Shown: positions 8,401 to 14,670 of the stretch, piece after piece
Numbering within the stretch: position 1 is the stretch's first letter
How the letters are laid out: each line of letters starts with the position of its first letter
Assembly: GCA_003153055.1 (NCBI GenBank)
Contig: PMBV01000271.1
Coordinates: 15,359-32,719 of the forward strand
Direction of reading: 5' to 3'
DNA length: 17,361 nt
Source: Myxococcales bacterium
GTDB taxonomy: Bacteria > Myxococcota > Myxococcia > Myxococcales > Myxococcaceae
Made by a program: the position numbers and the translations under genes
The notes under the pieces: model-generated
Told to the model about the DNA's origin: nothing
The model's database searches: none
What the model saw: only the letters and a program-made list of their open reading frames with translations

Positions 8401-8920
8401 GAGCGAACCGATGCCCATTCCCAAGCTGTCACCTCCAGGCGCCCTCTCGGCGGCGGCGGCGGCGGCCAAGCTCGGTACCTCACCGGTGCCGCTCAATCCG
8501 CCCCTGGCCGCGCCAGCCCCCTCGCCTCCCCGCACCGAGATGACTCCGGTGATGATCGAGGGCGAGCACCGCGTCATCCTCCACACGATGGAGGGGGGCG
8601 TGAAGCGAGGGGCGATCCGCGACGTGAACCTCGCCAGCGCACAGGTCATCTTGCAGACGAACCCGGGCGTCAATGAGAGCGTCCCCCGAGAGCGGGTGAA
8701 GGCCATCTTCTTCATGCTCTCCCCTGGGTCGCGGGCTCCCGAGCCCGAGGGCATCAAGGTGCGCGTGACGTTTAGAGACGGCCGTCAGGTCGCCGGCTAC
8801 TCCAAGGACCACCGCAGTGGCGCCTCGGGCTTCTTCGTGGTTCCGGCCGACCACCGCACCAACACCGAGCGAATCTTCATCTACCGGCACAGCGTCACGT
8901 CGGTCTCGGTCGAGAGCTGA
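5426..8920 (+). CDS. Very long Pro-rich, mostly disordered protein with compact C-terminal domain
   Basis: Function unknown; 1164 residues. Layout: an N-terminal helical segment (MREFRFLDEKRKTNGLTPAE); an aromatic Gln/Pro/Tyr region (about residues 50-180) with the 14-residue tandem repeat YYDPNTGAWYPYPA / YYDPNTGAYYPAQP; about 850 residues of low-complexity Pro/Ala/Glu-rich linker with acidic patches and short repeats (DEAEPITL twice; QRRPSQPLP and QRRPPQPLP); then a folded domain in the last ~120 residues (HRVILHTMEGGVKRGAIRDV, then VRVTFRDGRQVAGY and FFVVPADHRTNTERIFIY). That last domain resembles an uncharacterised beta-rich domain, possibly DUF6982, seen at the ends of myxobacterial proteins (from memory, unverified). 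There is no signal peptide or membrane helix, so it is probably cytoplasmic. Start: ATG 5426 follows GAGGA by two bases; ATG 5408 and ATG 5447 are in frame alternatives. It converges on the REC-DUF4388 gene. Confidence 0.85.
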   Translation: MSDTQAAMREFRFLDEKRKTNGLTPAEQERWQQLGTSLGVELSEPDPSTQGYYGQDGQWYQYPPGYDPNAWAAQQAGGWPGYYPPQGYYDPNTGAWYPYPAYYDPNTGAYYPAQPGYGYPPQQGWPQAQPQALYGEAPQWPQEAYQQGGWPQQPPQQQPQEQWADPAHAYQAPMEQEWPSQPEPQSQVLPEPQPQPEPEPEPAPTLIEEPRAEEEQIPVAVSFQQSRASGLRSTPHFGSFQPAGDTSAVGHLAPLSSAQAAPRASSPSGFGVLGPVTQPPSDPAPALRFPSGGFFAPASNPAFQPLPSTSDDELGRLGLVAEPDEHQAQSPETTPLLAELADEDTSPLLGAEAANDTPMSAPGSNGLPRFSSLGSTPEISSDEVMDLDGAQSPPAPPERHGRAPAADASPDDVMEIQDEEVVEILPSASAPPPSAAPVTFAPPPAALDSVEDLRNALSLEDDDQRRPPEPAPRLKPSTAPAARQPEPTSTPRPFLADLAPEPTATMELMPVALLDVPEAPPELVAPPEPQTEPPESAPELEPLASFLEMDVAPEAPLLEAPETIEALPELGTDPLEEAPADEAEPITLVQREAHDEAEPITLIPKQTVTPVPASFPTPRPVVETMPLAAQPATVQAEPWPVAPPSSSGSKYPQLPSLAPPPSPSSPVLQPLAPPPAANHPFPDFRPLNPPTSPAAAKPFSQFRITPPATAQTPEAEPSTHVGASTPSAFDGLALPPDATPIPTFSEPFNVPEDRDTSPFGHWAAGPLEPLPQRETTPSHGQAQASEDWGDLPVVEAEHAETPLEGSPSDQVELAGPAEFVQWSHDPAAPDTHDFQVDTDLTDFVLESGPAAALATGVSATATSGFDAEPVPLATNAEFLSEPGPIQSTLPWPDEPEAPAEEEPLVEGELIPEVEGEAEGELDVDVDFAGPPFSPPPPPPPSRPLTMVDAPAPQRRPSQPLPAPIAVEPQRRPPQPLPTPVAPAPSFPKVPPLSEPMPIPKLSPPGALSAAAAAAKLGTSPVPLNPPLAAPAPSPPRTEMTPVMIEGEHRVILHTMEGGVKRGAIRDVNLASAQVILQTNPGVNESVPRERVKAIFFMLSPGSRAPEPEGIKVRVTFRDGRQVAGYSKDHRSGASGFFVVPADHRTNTERIFIYRHSVTSVSVES
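5687..5761 (+). repeat. In-frame tandem 42-bp repeat encoding YYDPNTGA units
   Basis: Near-identical 33-bp blocks at 5687-5719 and 5729-5761 (period 42 bp) encode YYDPNTGAWYP and YYDPNTGAYYP. The units resemble the aromatic YYDPxTG repeats of eukaryotic OCRE domains, which may be convergence. Confidence 0.8.
8448..8466 (+). repeat. CGG trinucleotide tract encoding a poly-Ala run
   Basis: Six CGG units plus one base, read in the coding frame as five GCG codons and a GCC (LSAAAAAAKLG). It lies in the linker just before the C-terminal domain. Changes by whole units would alter linker length without breaking the frame. Confidence 0.7.
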
Positions 8921-8949
8921 CCCCACGGCGCTTTGACGCCCAAGGAGGC

Positions 8950-10284
8950 TCAGGTCTCGCGGCGCTCGAGTATCTGAATGCCCATCATCGCGGCGAGGAA
9001 GGCCCGCACCTGGTGCTCCGGCCGCTTCGCCAGCACCAGGAGCTCGGCGTTGGTTCGCGTGCCATCGATGCGAGGCAGCAGCATCGCCTCCCACTTCTCG
9101 ATCTCTATCTCATGGAGCTGGTAGGCCGGCTGCTGACTGGGAATGAGCCGATCCTCCAAGCGCACCAGGCGGGCCAGCCGCTCGGGCTTGTACAGCTTCT
9201 TGATGCCTCGAATGACGAGGTTGCCAGGGAACAGGTCGAGCTTGATCGACTCGGCGCGCGCCTTCTCGCGGAAGGTGACGATGAAGGCGCCCTCTTCCCA
9301 GCCAAAGAGGCTGTAGATGATGCTCTTGACCTGCTGGCCCACGTAATAGAGCCGCTCGGTGTCCTTGAGCAGGCCGCGCTCCACCAAGACGTCACCGGTA
9401 CGCCGGCCCGTCTGGGAGGCGACGACCGCGACGTCTTGGAGCTGCTCAGGGAGAATCTTCCCCACCCGCACCAGGAACTGCCCGAAGCGGTCGACCGCCA
9501 GGTTCGAGAGGGCGAACACCGGCACGCCGCCCTCGAAGTAGACGACTTTCTTCACCTTGCCCTTCTGGCAATAGAGCTCGCCGGTCTCCTTCGACAGATA
9601 GAAGGCCGAGATGAGGCCTGGGAGATTGTCGCGCAGGTCGCCCTGCCTGGACGAGCGCCGAGGGCCGCTGAAGCCCGGGCCGTACGGCGCGGGAGTGGCT
9701 CCGGCGAGGGGACGATCGCCTGCCACCGGGCCACGACGAGGACCAGCGGTGAGGTTGGCGCCCTTGAGCTCGGCGGTGATGTTCCCGCCCCCGGTCACCT
9801 TGATCTTCCCGGTGAGCTCCATCTCCTCCTGCTCGTCGTTGTCCTCGACGTCGATGTCGAGCTCGACGTCGAACGGCTCGTCGGCTCCTTGGCTCAACGG
9901 GCGTGGCAGCGGCGTAGGCACCGGCACCAGCCGCCGCACGTCGTCGAGCAGCTGCCGAGCGTCGAAGGGCTTCTCGAAGTACTTCGAACCGGGGAACTTC
10001 GCGTTGGCCTCCCCTGAATGCCGGGTGCCCTTGAAGACGCCGCTCATGAAGACGAGCGGAATCCCGGGGCGCGCCGCGCGGATCGACTCGGCCACGTGGT
10101 AGCCCATCATGTCGGGCAGCAAGAGGTCGATGATGGCGAGCTCGATGGGCGTGGTCTTCGCGGCGTCGATGGCTGGGCGGCCCCTGGTATGGCCGACGAT
10201 GGCGTACCCGGCCTCCTCGAACAAAGAGGTGAGGAGCGCCACCAACTCCAGGTTATCGTCGACGACGAGGACGGTGGGCGACAT
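8950..10284 (-). CDS. Response regulator: REC receiver + DUF4388 (PATAN-type) domain
   Basis: Signal-transduction protein of 444 residues, cytosolic. The receiver domain (about 1-118) has the acidic pair Asp9-Asp10, phospho-acceptor Asp53 (IIDLLLPDM), Ser81 and Lys105 (FEKPF), so it should be phosphorylatable. An acidic linker (ELDIDVEDNDEQEEMEL) and a Gly/Pro/Arg-rich spacer follow. A DUF4388/PATAN-like region (about 210-370) contains TGELYCQKGKVKKVVYFEGG and repeated G-x-L patterns. The C-terminal ~70 residues look like a winged-helix-type module (IDGTRTNAELLVLAKRPEHQ). In myxobacteria this output type is associated with motility and protein-protein signalling rather than direct DNA binding (family knowledge). 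Start ATG 10284 has no Shine-Dalgarno. The partner kinase is not in the window. It is divergent from the small secreted protein and convergent with the long Pro-rich gene (29-bp gap). Confidence 0.9.
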   Translation of the reverse strand: MSPTVLVVDDNLELVALLTSLFEEAGYAIVGHTRGRPAIDAAKTTPIELAIIDLLLPDMMGYHVAESIRAARPGIPLVFMSGVFKGTRHSGEANAKFPGSKYFEKPFDARQLLDDVRRLVPVPTPLPRPLSQGADEPFDVELDIDVEDNDEQEEMELTGKIKVTGGGNITAELKGANLTAGPRRGPVAGDRPLAGATPAPYGPGFSGPRRSSRQGDLRDNLPGLISAFYLSKETGELYCQKGKVKKVVYFEGGVPVFALSNLAVDRFGQFLVRVGKILPEQLQDVAVVASQTGRRTGDVLVERGLLKDTERLYYVGQQVKSIIYSLFGWEEGAFIVTFREKARAESIKLDLFPGNLVIRGIKKLYKPERLARLVRLEDRLIPSQQPAYQLHEIEIEKWEAMLLPRIDGTRTNAELLVLAKRPEHQVRAFLAAMMGIQILERRET

Positions 10285-10300
10285 GCGAGGGGCACGTTAG

Positions 10301-10310
10301 CGTCATGACG
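10301..10310. promoter_or_regulatory. 10-bp perfect palindrome between divergent genes
   Basis: CGTCATGACG is a perfect palindrome in the 53-bp gap between the REC-DUF4388 start (10284) and the preferred secreted-protein start (10338), well placed to be an operator. Ten bases alone are weak evidence. Confidence 0.25.
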
Positions 10311-10326
10311 GTCTGCGCCAAAGCCT

Positions 10327-10331
10327 GGAGG
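10327..10331 (+). promoter_or_regulatory. Shine-Dalgarno deciding the GTG 10338 start
   Basis: GGAGG lies six bases upstream of GTG 10338 and is far better than anything before the in-frame ATG 10305. It supports the shorter protein with a compact signal peptide. Confidence 0.6.
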
Positions 10332-10337
10332 TGCTCG

Positions 10338-10769
10338 GTGTACAGATGGTGTGTTGTGGTCATCGTGCTCTCGGGGCCAATCCGCGCGCAGGCACAGGAT
10401 CTGCCTGACGCCTCGCTGCCCGACGCCTCGGTCGACCAGGGAGGCGCGGATCAAGGCAGTGAGGAGAATGACCCAGGCTCGGCGACCTGCCTCGACTCAC
10501 GGGCCTGCGACCACGGTTTCACCTGCAGCGGCGGGCGGTGCGTGCCCACACCAGTGCGCACCGCCGAGTGCGGAGGGGGGTTCGCCCTGACTGCCCCGCT
10601 GGCGCTGGTCATGGCTCGACGGAAGCTCCGCTTGACGTCGCCACCTCAGGGCGCGACGGCCTCTTCGATGGCCCGCCGGAGCGCCTCGACGGCTTCCTCC
10701 CGCGGCCCCCGGGCGATGATGGCGCCTCGCAGCGTCAGGCTCGCCTCGATGATGCCGCGAAAGCCGTAG
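10338..10769 (+). CDS. Small secreted Cys-containing protein; 3' end overlaps REC-Hpt gene
   Basis: Exported protein of unknown function (143 residues as read). From GTG 10338 the N-terminus is a short signal peptide (MYRWCVVVIVLSGPIRAQA with likely cleavage at AQA|Q). A low-complexity mature start with PDAS repeats (LPDASLPDASVDQGGADQG) follows, then a Cys cluster (CLDSRACDHGFTCSGGRC), then CGGGFALTAPLALVMARRK, a hydrophobic segment plus basic residues that resembles the sorting tails of myxobacterial surface proteins. Such proteins normally end just after the basic residues. Here the frame continues about 50 residues, and its last 124 bp are antisense to the conserved REC-Hpt gene; that extension looks non-native. 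A TGA at 10633-10635, one frame over, would end the protein at the expected place, so a frameshift or lost stop is suspected. Confidence 0.6.
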   Translation: MYRWCVVVIVLSGPIRAQAQDLPDASLPDASVDQGGADQGSEENDPGSATCLDSRACDHGFTCSGGRCVPTPVRTAECGGGFALTAPLALVMARRKLRLTSPPQGATASSMARRSASTASSRGPRAMMAPRSVRLASMMPRKP

Positions 10770-11341
10770 CTCCCGGCCGTTCCCGCGAGCTGATGGAGCT
10801 GGTCACGCAGGGCCCGCTCGCCCGCCTCGCTGTCGGCGGCGGCCACCAGAGCGCCCAAGCGCTGGAGCACTCCGCTCAGGTGCTCTTGGTACCGGGCCTT
10901 GAGCTCGACCGGGTGAGACGCGGGCACAGGTGAGCCGGCAGACACCGGCGCGGGAGACGGGCTCGGCCTCGGCCCGTCGGGGAGCCCCATCAGCTTGCGC
11001 AGCTCGGGCAACAAGCGCTTCGGCGGGCATGGCTTGGTGAGCCAGAGGGCCACCGCGTCGCCGGTGTTCACTCGCTGCTCCAGCGCCGACAGCATGATGA
11101 TGGGGAGCTGGGGCGAGAGCGCCCGAAGCTGGGTCGCCAGCTCGACGCCGTTCATGCCTGGCATCGAGTAGTCGGTCAGCACGAGTGAAACCGTGCCCAG
11201 CGCGCCCCACCCGGCCAACGCCTCCTCGCCCGACGCGAAGGCCGTGACCCGGGCGCCCATGCCGGCCTTCAGGGTGGTCGACAGGAGCGTGAGGATCGAC
11301 GGGTCGTCGTCCACCACCACGATGTGCGGCCCGTCGCTCAT
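10646..11341 (-). CDS. REC-Hpt phosphorelay protein
   Basis: Two-module signalling protein of 231 residues, cytosolic. The receiver (about 5-118) has Asp11-Asp12, phospho-acceptor Asp57 (LVLTDYSMPG), Ser85 and Lys103 (WLTKP), all intact. After a Pro/Ser-rich linker (about 120-143) comes a histidine phosphotransfer domain with the motif LRDQLHQLAGTAGSYGF, His183 being the expected phosphorylated residue. This pairing can pass phosphate onward in a relay rather than act on DNA. Start ATG 11341 gives the classic HIVVVDDDPS opening; upstream in-frame sequence to 11401 lacks domain character. A GAGAG about seven bases upstream may be its ribosome site. It is divergent from the TetR gene (107-bp gap). 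Its 3' end overlaps the secreted-protein frame by 124 bp in antisense. The cognate kinase and final target are not in the window. Confidence 0.88.
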   Translation of the reverse strand: MSDGPHIVVVDDDPSILTLLSTTLKAGMGARVTAFASGEEALAGWGALGTVSLVLTDYSMPGMNGVELATQLRALSPQLPIIMLSALEQRVNTGDAVALWLTKPCPPKRLLPELRKLMGLPDGPRPSPSPAPVSAGSPVPASHPVELKARYQEHLSGVLQRLGALVAAADSEAGERALRDQLHQLAGTAGSYGFRGIIEASLTLRGAIIARGPREEAVEALRRAIEEAVAP

Positions 11342-11368
11342 CGGGGGCTCTCGAGGGTCGTCACTCCC

Positions 11369-11390
11369 CCTGACATACCTTCCCGTCAGG
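11369..11390. promoter_or_regulatory. Inverted repeat in the REC-Hpt / TetR divergent gap
   Basis: CCTGAC (11369-11374) and GTCAGG (11385-11390) form a perfect 6-bp inverted repeat with a 10-bp spacer, 28 bp upstream of the REC-Hpt start. The geometry suits an operator or weak hairpin; no regulator is assigned. Confidence 0.3.
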
Positions 11391-11411
11391 CCGAGCGCCA
11401 CTGACGCGCGC

Positions 11412-11430
11412 TTGACAGCTAATTGAACGA
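11412..11430 (+). promoter_or_regulatory. Possible TetR-gene promoter element with operator half-site
   Basis: TTGACA (11412-11417) is a perfect -35 consensus, but I see no convincing -10 at 16-18 bp. TGAACGA (11424-11430) is identical to the left half of the palindrome at 12109-12126 and sits 18 bp before the TetR start codon, suggesting autoregulation through a single half-site. Confidence 0.3.
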
Positions 11431-11448
11431 CTGCTCTCTTTCTTCTCC

Positions 11449-12096
11449 ATGGGGCGGCCGCGCAAGACCGCAGGGCGGAACACCAGGGAGGCGATCCTCG
11501 AGGCGGCGCTCGATCTCTTCGCCGAGCGGGGCTACTTCGGGACCTCGACCCGCGAGCTCGCCCGCGTCGTGGGGGTGCGGGAGAGCGCGCTGTACCACCA
11601 CTTCGAGTCCAAGGACGCCATCTTCCACGCCCTCATCGACGAGCACGGCCCGGGGCGCATGCGCCAGTTGGTGACCATCGACGTGGACGGCATGCTCGAG
11701 GCGATGCCCCCGAAGGACGTGTTCAAGCGCCTGCTCGACCTGATGGTGGCGACCTTCAGCATTCCCAGTGAGCAGAAGATGTTCCGCATCATCGTGCAGG
11801 AAGGGGCCCGCATCGCCGCGGCCAGCGTGGTCAACCCGCTCAAGGTCGTCGGGCGGGTGCGCCAGGGGTTGGCCGCCACCTTCGCCAAGCTCGCCGAAAA
11901 GAGGCTGATTCGCCCGGTGGACCCGATGACCACGGCCATCATGCTCATGGGCCCCATCGCCCTCATGCGGTTCACTCACCTCACCGACAAGCCCGACTTC
12001 AAGGCGTTTCAGGCCGAGATCGACCGGTTCGCCGAGCAGTTCTGGGAATCGATCAAACCCCTCGAGGCTCCCACTCGGGGACGGAGGCAATCGTGA
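11449..12096 (+). CDS. TetR/AcrR-family transcriptional regulator
   Basis: Predicted repressor of 215 residues. The N-terminal helix-turn-helix (about 12-60) is typical: REAILEAALDLFAERGYFG, TSTRELARVVGVRESALYHH, FESKDAIFHAL. The remaining ~150 residues are the variable helical ligand-binding and dimerisation domain, with a hydrophobic stretch MTTAIMLMGPIALMRF that could line a pocket. The start ATG 11449 (MGRPRK, a common TetR opening) has no Shine-Dalgarno; upstream is pyrimidine-rich. It is followed after 46 bp by two ABC permease genes, and the gap holds an 18-bp palindrome of TetR-operator type, so it probably controls the transporter operon. By analogy with other transporter-linked TetRs, the ligand may be the exported cargo or a related hydrophobic compound (inference). 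Confidence 0.92.
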   Translation: MGRPRKTAGRNTREAILEAALDLFAERGYFGTSTRELARVVGVRESALYHHFESKDAIFHALIDEHGPGRMRQLVTIDVDGMLEAMPPKDVFKRLLDLMVATFSIPSEQKMFRIIVQEGARIAAASVVNPLKVVGRVRQGLAATFAKLAEKRLIRPVDPMTTAIMLMGPIALMRFTHLTDKPDFKAFQAEIDRFAEQFWESIKPLEAPTRGRRQS

Positions 12097-12108
12097 CCAC
12101 CACGAAAC

Positions 12109-12126
12109 TGAACGAACGTTCGCTTA
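12109..12126. promoter_or_regulatory. Likely TetR operator
   Basis: TGAACGAACGTTCGCTTA is an imperfect 18-bp palindrome (7 of 9 pairs) with a perfect 10-bp core CGAACGTTCG at 12113-12122. It lies between the TetR stop (12096) and the first permease start (12143). Size, symmetry and position match known TetR-family operators. Confidence 0.6.
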
Positions 12127-12132
12127 CCACGC

Positions 12133-12137
12133 GAGGG
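12133..12137 (+). promoter_or_regulatory. Shine-Dalgarno favouring GTG 12143
   Basis: GAGGG sits five bases upstream of GTG 12143, whereas the in-frame GTG 12137 overlaps it and would have no ribosome site. This decides the permease start in favour of 12143. Confidence 0.55.
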
Positions 12138-12142
12138 TGCCC

Positions 12143-13444
12143 GTGGCGCTGCTGAAGCTGGCCCTGCGGAACCTCCAACGAAACAAGAAGCGCACCGCCA
12201 TCACCCTGGTGGCGCTGGTGGTGGGCGTGGGCGCCATGGTGGGGGTTCGCGGCTTCATCAACGGCTTCAGGGGCATGATCATCGAGAACCAGGCCAAGGG
12301 CCTGTTGGGCAGCGTGCAGGTGCACAAGCGGGGCTACGTGGCCAACGTGCAGGCGAGCCCACTGACCCTCGACATGGCCGATTCGCCCCAGCTGCGGGAG
12401 ACGTTGGCCTCGGTGCCGGGGGTGCAGGCGGTCTCGCCGCGCATCGACTTCGGCGCCCAGCTCTCGACCCCGGACCGCCGCCCGCCGCCCGACGACGGGA
12501 CCGAGCTGCCCGAGGAAGACAAGGGCACTTCGACCTTCCTCATGGTGACCGCCTTCGACCCTCGGGTGGAGGCCCTGGTGACGCCCCGGCGCTGGGAGTG
12601 GGTGGCGGCAGCGCGAGGCTCGATGCCTCCGACGGCTGGGTCGCCCTTCATCGTGCTCAACGACGACTTCGCCCGGGCGTTGAAGCTCGAGCCCCAGGCG
12701 CTCTCGGCGCCGCTCCCCCCAGTGGAGCGCCAGGCGGCCCTCATCACCGCCGACCGCGAGCAGTCGCTGTCGGGCGAGAACGTCGTCCTCGGGGGCACCT
12801 TCGCCTCGGTGACGCCCAATGACCGCCGGGTGGGCTTCATGTCGCTCGAGCTGGCCCAGCGGCTGTTGCACATGGACGGCCGGGTCACCGAGTACGCCTT
12901 GGCGGTGGCCCCTGAAGTCGACCCCCACGTGGTGCGAGATGCGCTCGCCCAGAAGCTGGGGCCCGACTACGAGGTGCACAGCTGGGAAGAGCGCATTCCC
13001 TTCGTGACCGACCTGGTGGAGACTCAGACGCGCATCTTCAACATCATCGGCACCATCGTGCTCTTGGTGGTGCTGCTCGGCATCATCAACGCGATGCTGA
13101 TGAGCGTGCTCGAGCGAGTGCGGGAGATCGGCACGATGCTGGCGGTCGGCATGCGACGGCGGAAAATCACCCAGCTGTTCCTGATGGAGGGGGCCGTGCT
13201 GGGGGTCGTGGGCGGGCTGTTGGGCGTGGGCGCTGGCGTGCTGGTGGTGGCGGCGATGAACCGCGTGGGCATCGAGTTGCCGGCGCCGGGAGCGAAGATC
13301 GCCTCCATCATTCACCCGACGGTCGAGCCGAGCTTCCTCGTGCGAACCCTGCTGCAGGCCTCGCTGGGCGCCACGGTGGCGGCCATCATCCCCGCGAGGC
13401 GAGCGGCGCAGCTCAGACCGGTGGAGGCGCTGGCGCACACATGA
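12143..13444 (+). CDS. FtsX/MacB-type ABC transporter permease 1
   Basis: Inner-membrane permease of 433 residues with the four-helix FtsX/LolC/MacB topology. One membrane segment lies near the N-terminus (AITLVALVVGVGAMVGV), then a large periplasmic domain (about residues 40-285), then three C-terminal segments (FNIIGTIVLLVVLLGIINAM; LFLMEGAVLGVVGGLLGVGA; LLQASLGATVAAIIPA). The coupling-helix region ERVREIGTMLAVGMRR is characteristic of the family, as is the C-terminal ARRAAQLRPVEAL. This class drives mechanotransmission or periplasm-to-outer-membrane export of lipoproteins, lipids or macrolides, not classic import (family knowledge). The periplasmic domain carries an acidic, Pro-rich insert (DRRPPPDDGTELPEEDKG) absent from the next gene. 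The stop overlaps the next start by four bases (ATGA), implying translational coupling. Confidence 0.92.
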   Translation: MALLKLALRNLQRNKKRTAITLVALVVGVGAMVGVRGFINGFRGMIIENQAKGLLGSVQVHKRGYVANVQASPLTLDMADSPQLRETLASVPGVQAVSPRIDFGAQLSTPDRRPPPDDGTELPEEDKGTSTFLMVTAFDPRVEALVTPRRWEWVAAARGSMPPTAGSPFIVLNDDFARALKLEPQALSAPLPPVERQAALITADREQSLSGENVVLGGTFASVTPNDRRVGFMSLELAQRLLHMDGRVTEYALAVAPEVDPHVVRDALAQKLGPDYEVHSWEERIPFVTDLVETQTRIFNIIGTIVLLVVLLGIINAMLMSVLERVREIGTMLAVGMRRRKITQLFLMEGAVLGVVGGLLGVGAGVLVVAAMNRVGIELPAPGAKIASIIHPTVEPSFLVRTLLQASLGATVAAIIPARRAAQLRPVEALAHT

Positions 13445-14661
13445 GCCGAATTCCTCGATTGGCAGTGCGAAACGTGGGCCGCAACCGGCGGCGCTCCATC
13501 ATCACCGCCCTCACCATCGTCTTCGGCGTCGCCATGGTGGTGACGGTGCGAGGCGTGATGTTCGGGCTGCAGCGCATGATGATCACCGACACCGTCGAGG
13601 GCCGGCTGGGCGCGCTCCAGGTGCACCGGGCGGGTTACCTCGACACCGTCGACTCGGTACCACTCTCGCTCAACCTCCCCTACTCCGACGAGCTGGTGGC
13701 GCGCCTCGAGCGGGTCCCCCACGTCACCGGCGTCACCGGGCGCATTCAGTTCAATGGGCTGGTGTCCAACGGGCTGGCCCAGACGATGTTCGTCGGCCGC
13801 GGTGTCGACGTGGCCCGAGAGCTACGGGTCTGCCCCCGAGTGGGGACGACGCTCAAACCCGGAGGCACGCCCCTCGGCGCGGGCGACGACACCAAGATCC
13901 TCCTGGGCTTCGAGCTCGCTCAGTCTTTCGAAGTGCAGCCGGGCAAGACGGTGGCGTTGCAGACCACGAGCCCGTCGGGCCGGGCCAACTCGATGGACCT
14001 CACCGTGCAAGGCCTGTCGACCTCGGCCTTCCCGTTCGAGAACAAGCGAGTGGTGAGCGTCACCCTGCCCACCGCCCAGGCGCTGCTCGGCCTCGAGGGG
14101 AAGGTGACCGAGTTGGCGCTGGCGGTCGACGACCTCGACCAGGTCGACGAGGTGGCGGCCCAGGTACGCCAGACCCTCGGGGCCGAGTACGAGGTGCACA
14201 CCTGGCGCGAGCTCCAGCCGTTCCTCCGCGACATCATCGCCCGGCAGAACTTCATGCTGGGCGCCGTGGCCACGATTCTCCTCGTCATCGTGCTGACCAG
14301 CATCATCAACACCATGCTGATGAGCGTCTTCGAGCGAGTGCGGGAGATCGGCACTCTGATGGCCGTGGGCGTGCGACGAGCCCAGGTGATGTCCATCTTC
14401 CTCATCGAAGCCGGCGTCATCGGCCTGTTGGGTGGGCTGGGCGGTGCCCTGGTTGGCCGCGCCCTGGTCGCGGTGCTCAACGTGGTGGGCATTCGCTTCG
14501 AGCTGTCGGGCCTCGGCGCGGTGAACGTGCTGCGGCCGATGGTGACCTGGGCCTTCGTGGGTGGCGCGGTGGTGGTGGCCTTGGTCGCCGCCGTCGGCGC
14601 GGCCCTGTGGCCGGCGTGGCGTGCCTCGCGAATGAACCCCGTCGATGCCTTGCGGAACTAG
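13441..14661 (+). CDS. FtsX/MacB-type ABC transporter permease 2
   Basis: Inner-membrane permease of 406 residues, a paralogue of the preceding gene. It shares the N-terminal membrane segment (SIITALTIVFGVAMVVTV), a periplasmic domain and three C-terminal segments (MLGAVATILLVIVLTSIINT; FLIEAGVIGLLGGLGGALVG; FVGGAVVVALVAAVGAALW). The coupling motif FERVREIGTLMAVGVRR is nearly identical to that of permease 1, including at DNA level around 14310-14360, indicating an old tandem duplication. Two different permeases encoded together suggest a heterodimer, as in LolC/LolE. Translation is probably coupled through the ATGA overlap at 13441-13444. The stop overlaps the AGGAG ribosome site of the next gene. 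Confidence 0.92.
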   Translation: MSRIPRLAVRNVGRNRRRSIITALTIVFGVAMVVTVRGVMFGLQRMMITDTVEGRLGALQVHRAGYLDTVDSVPLSLNLPYSDELVARLERVPHVTGVTGRIQFNGLVSNGLAQTMFVGRGVDVARELRVCPRVGTTLKPGGTPLGAGDDTKILLGFELAQSFEVQPGKTVALQTTSPSGRANSMDLTVQGLSTSAFPFENKRVVSVTLPTAQALLGLEGKVTELALAVDDLDQVDEVAAQVRQTLGAEYEVHTWRELQPFLRDIIARQNFMLGAVATILLVIVLTSIINTMLMSVFERVREIGTLMAVGVRRAQVMSIFLIEAGVIGLLGGLGGALVGRALVAVLNVVGIRFELSGLGAVNVLRPMVTWAFVGGAVVVALVAAVGAALWPAWRASRMNPVDALRN

Positions 14662-14670
14662 GAGCCCCCC

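Noticed and set aside
8927..8940. GGCG-CTTTGA-CGCC hairpin between the convergent Pro-rich and REC-DUF4388 genes
   Set aside because: Only four base pairs and no U-tract; expected often by chance at this GC content.
11342..11401. N-terminal extension of the REC-Hpt protein to ATG 11401
   Set aside because: The extension lacks receiver-domain character and would run through the inverted repeat; ATG 11341 gives the standard receiver opening.
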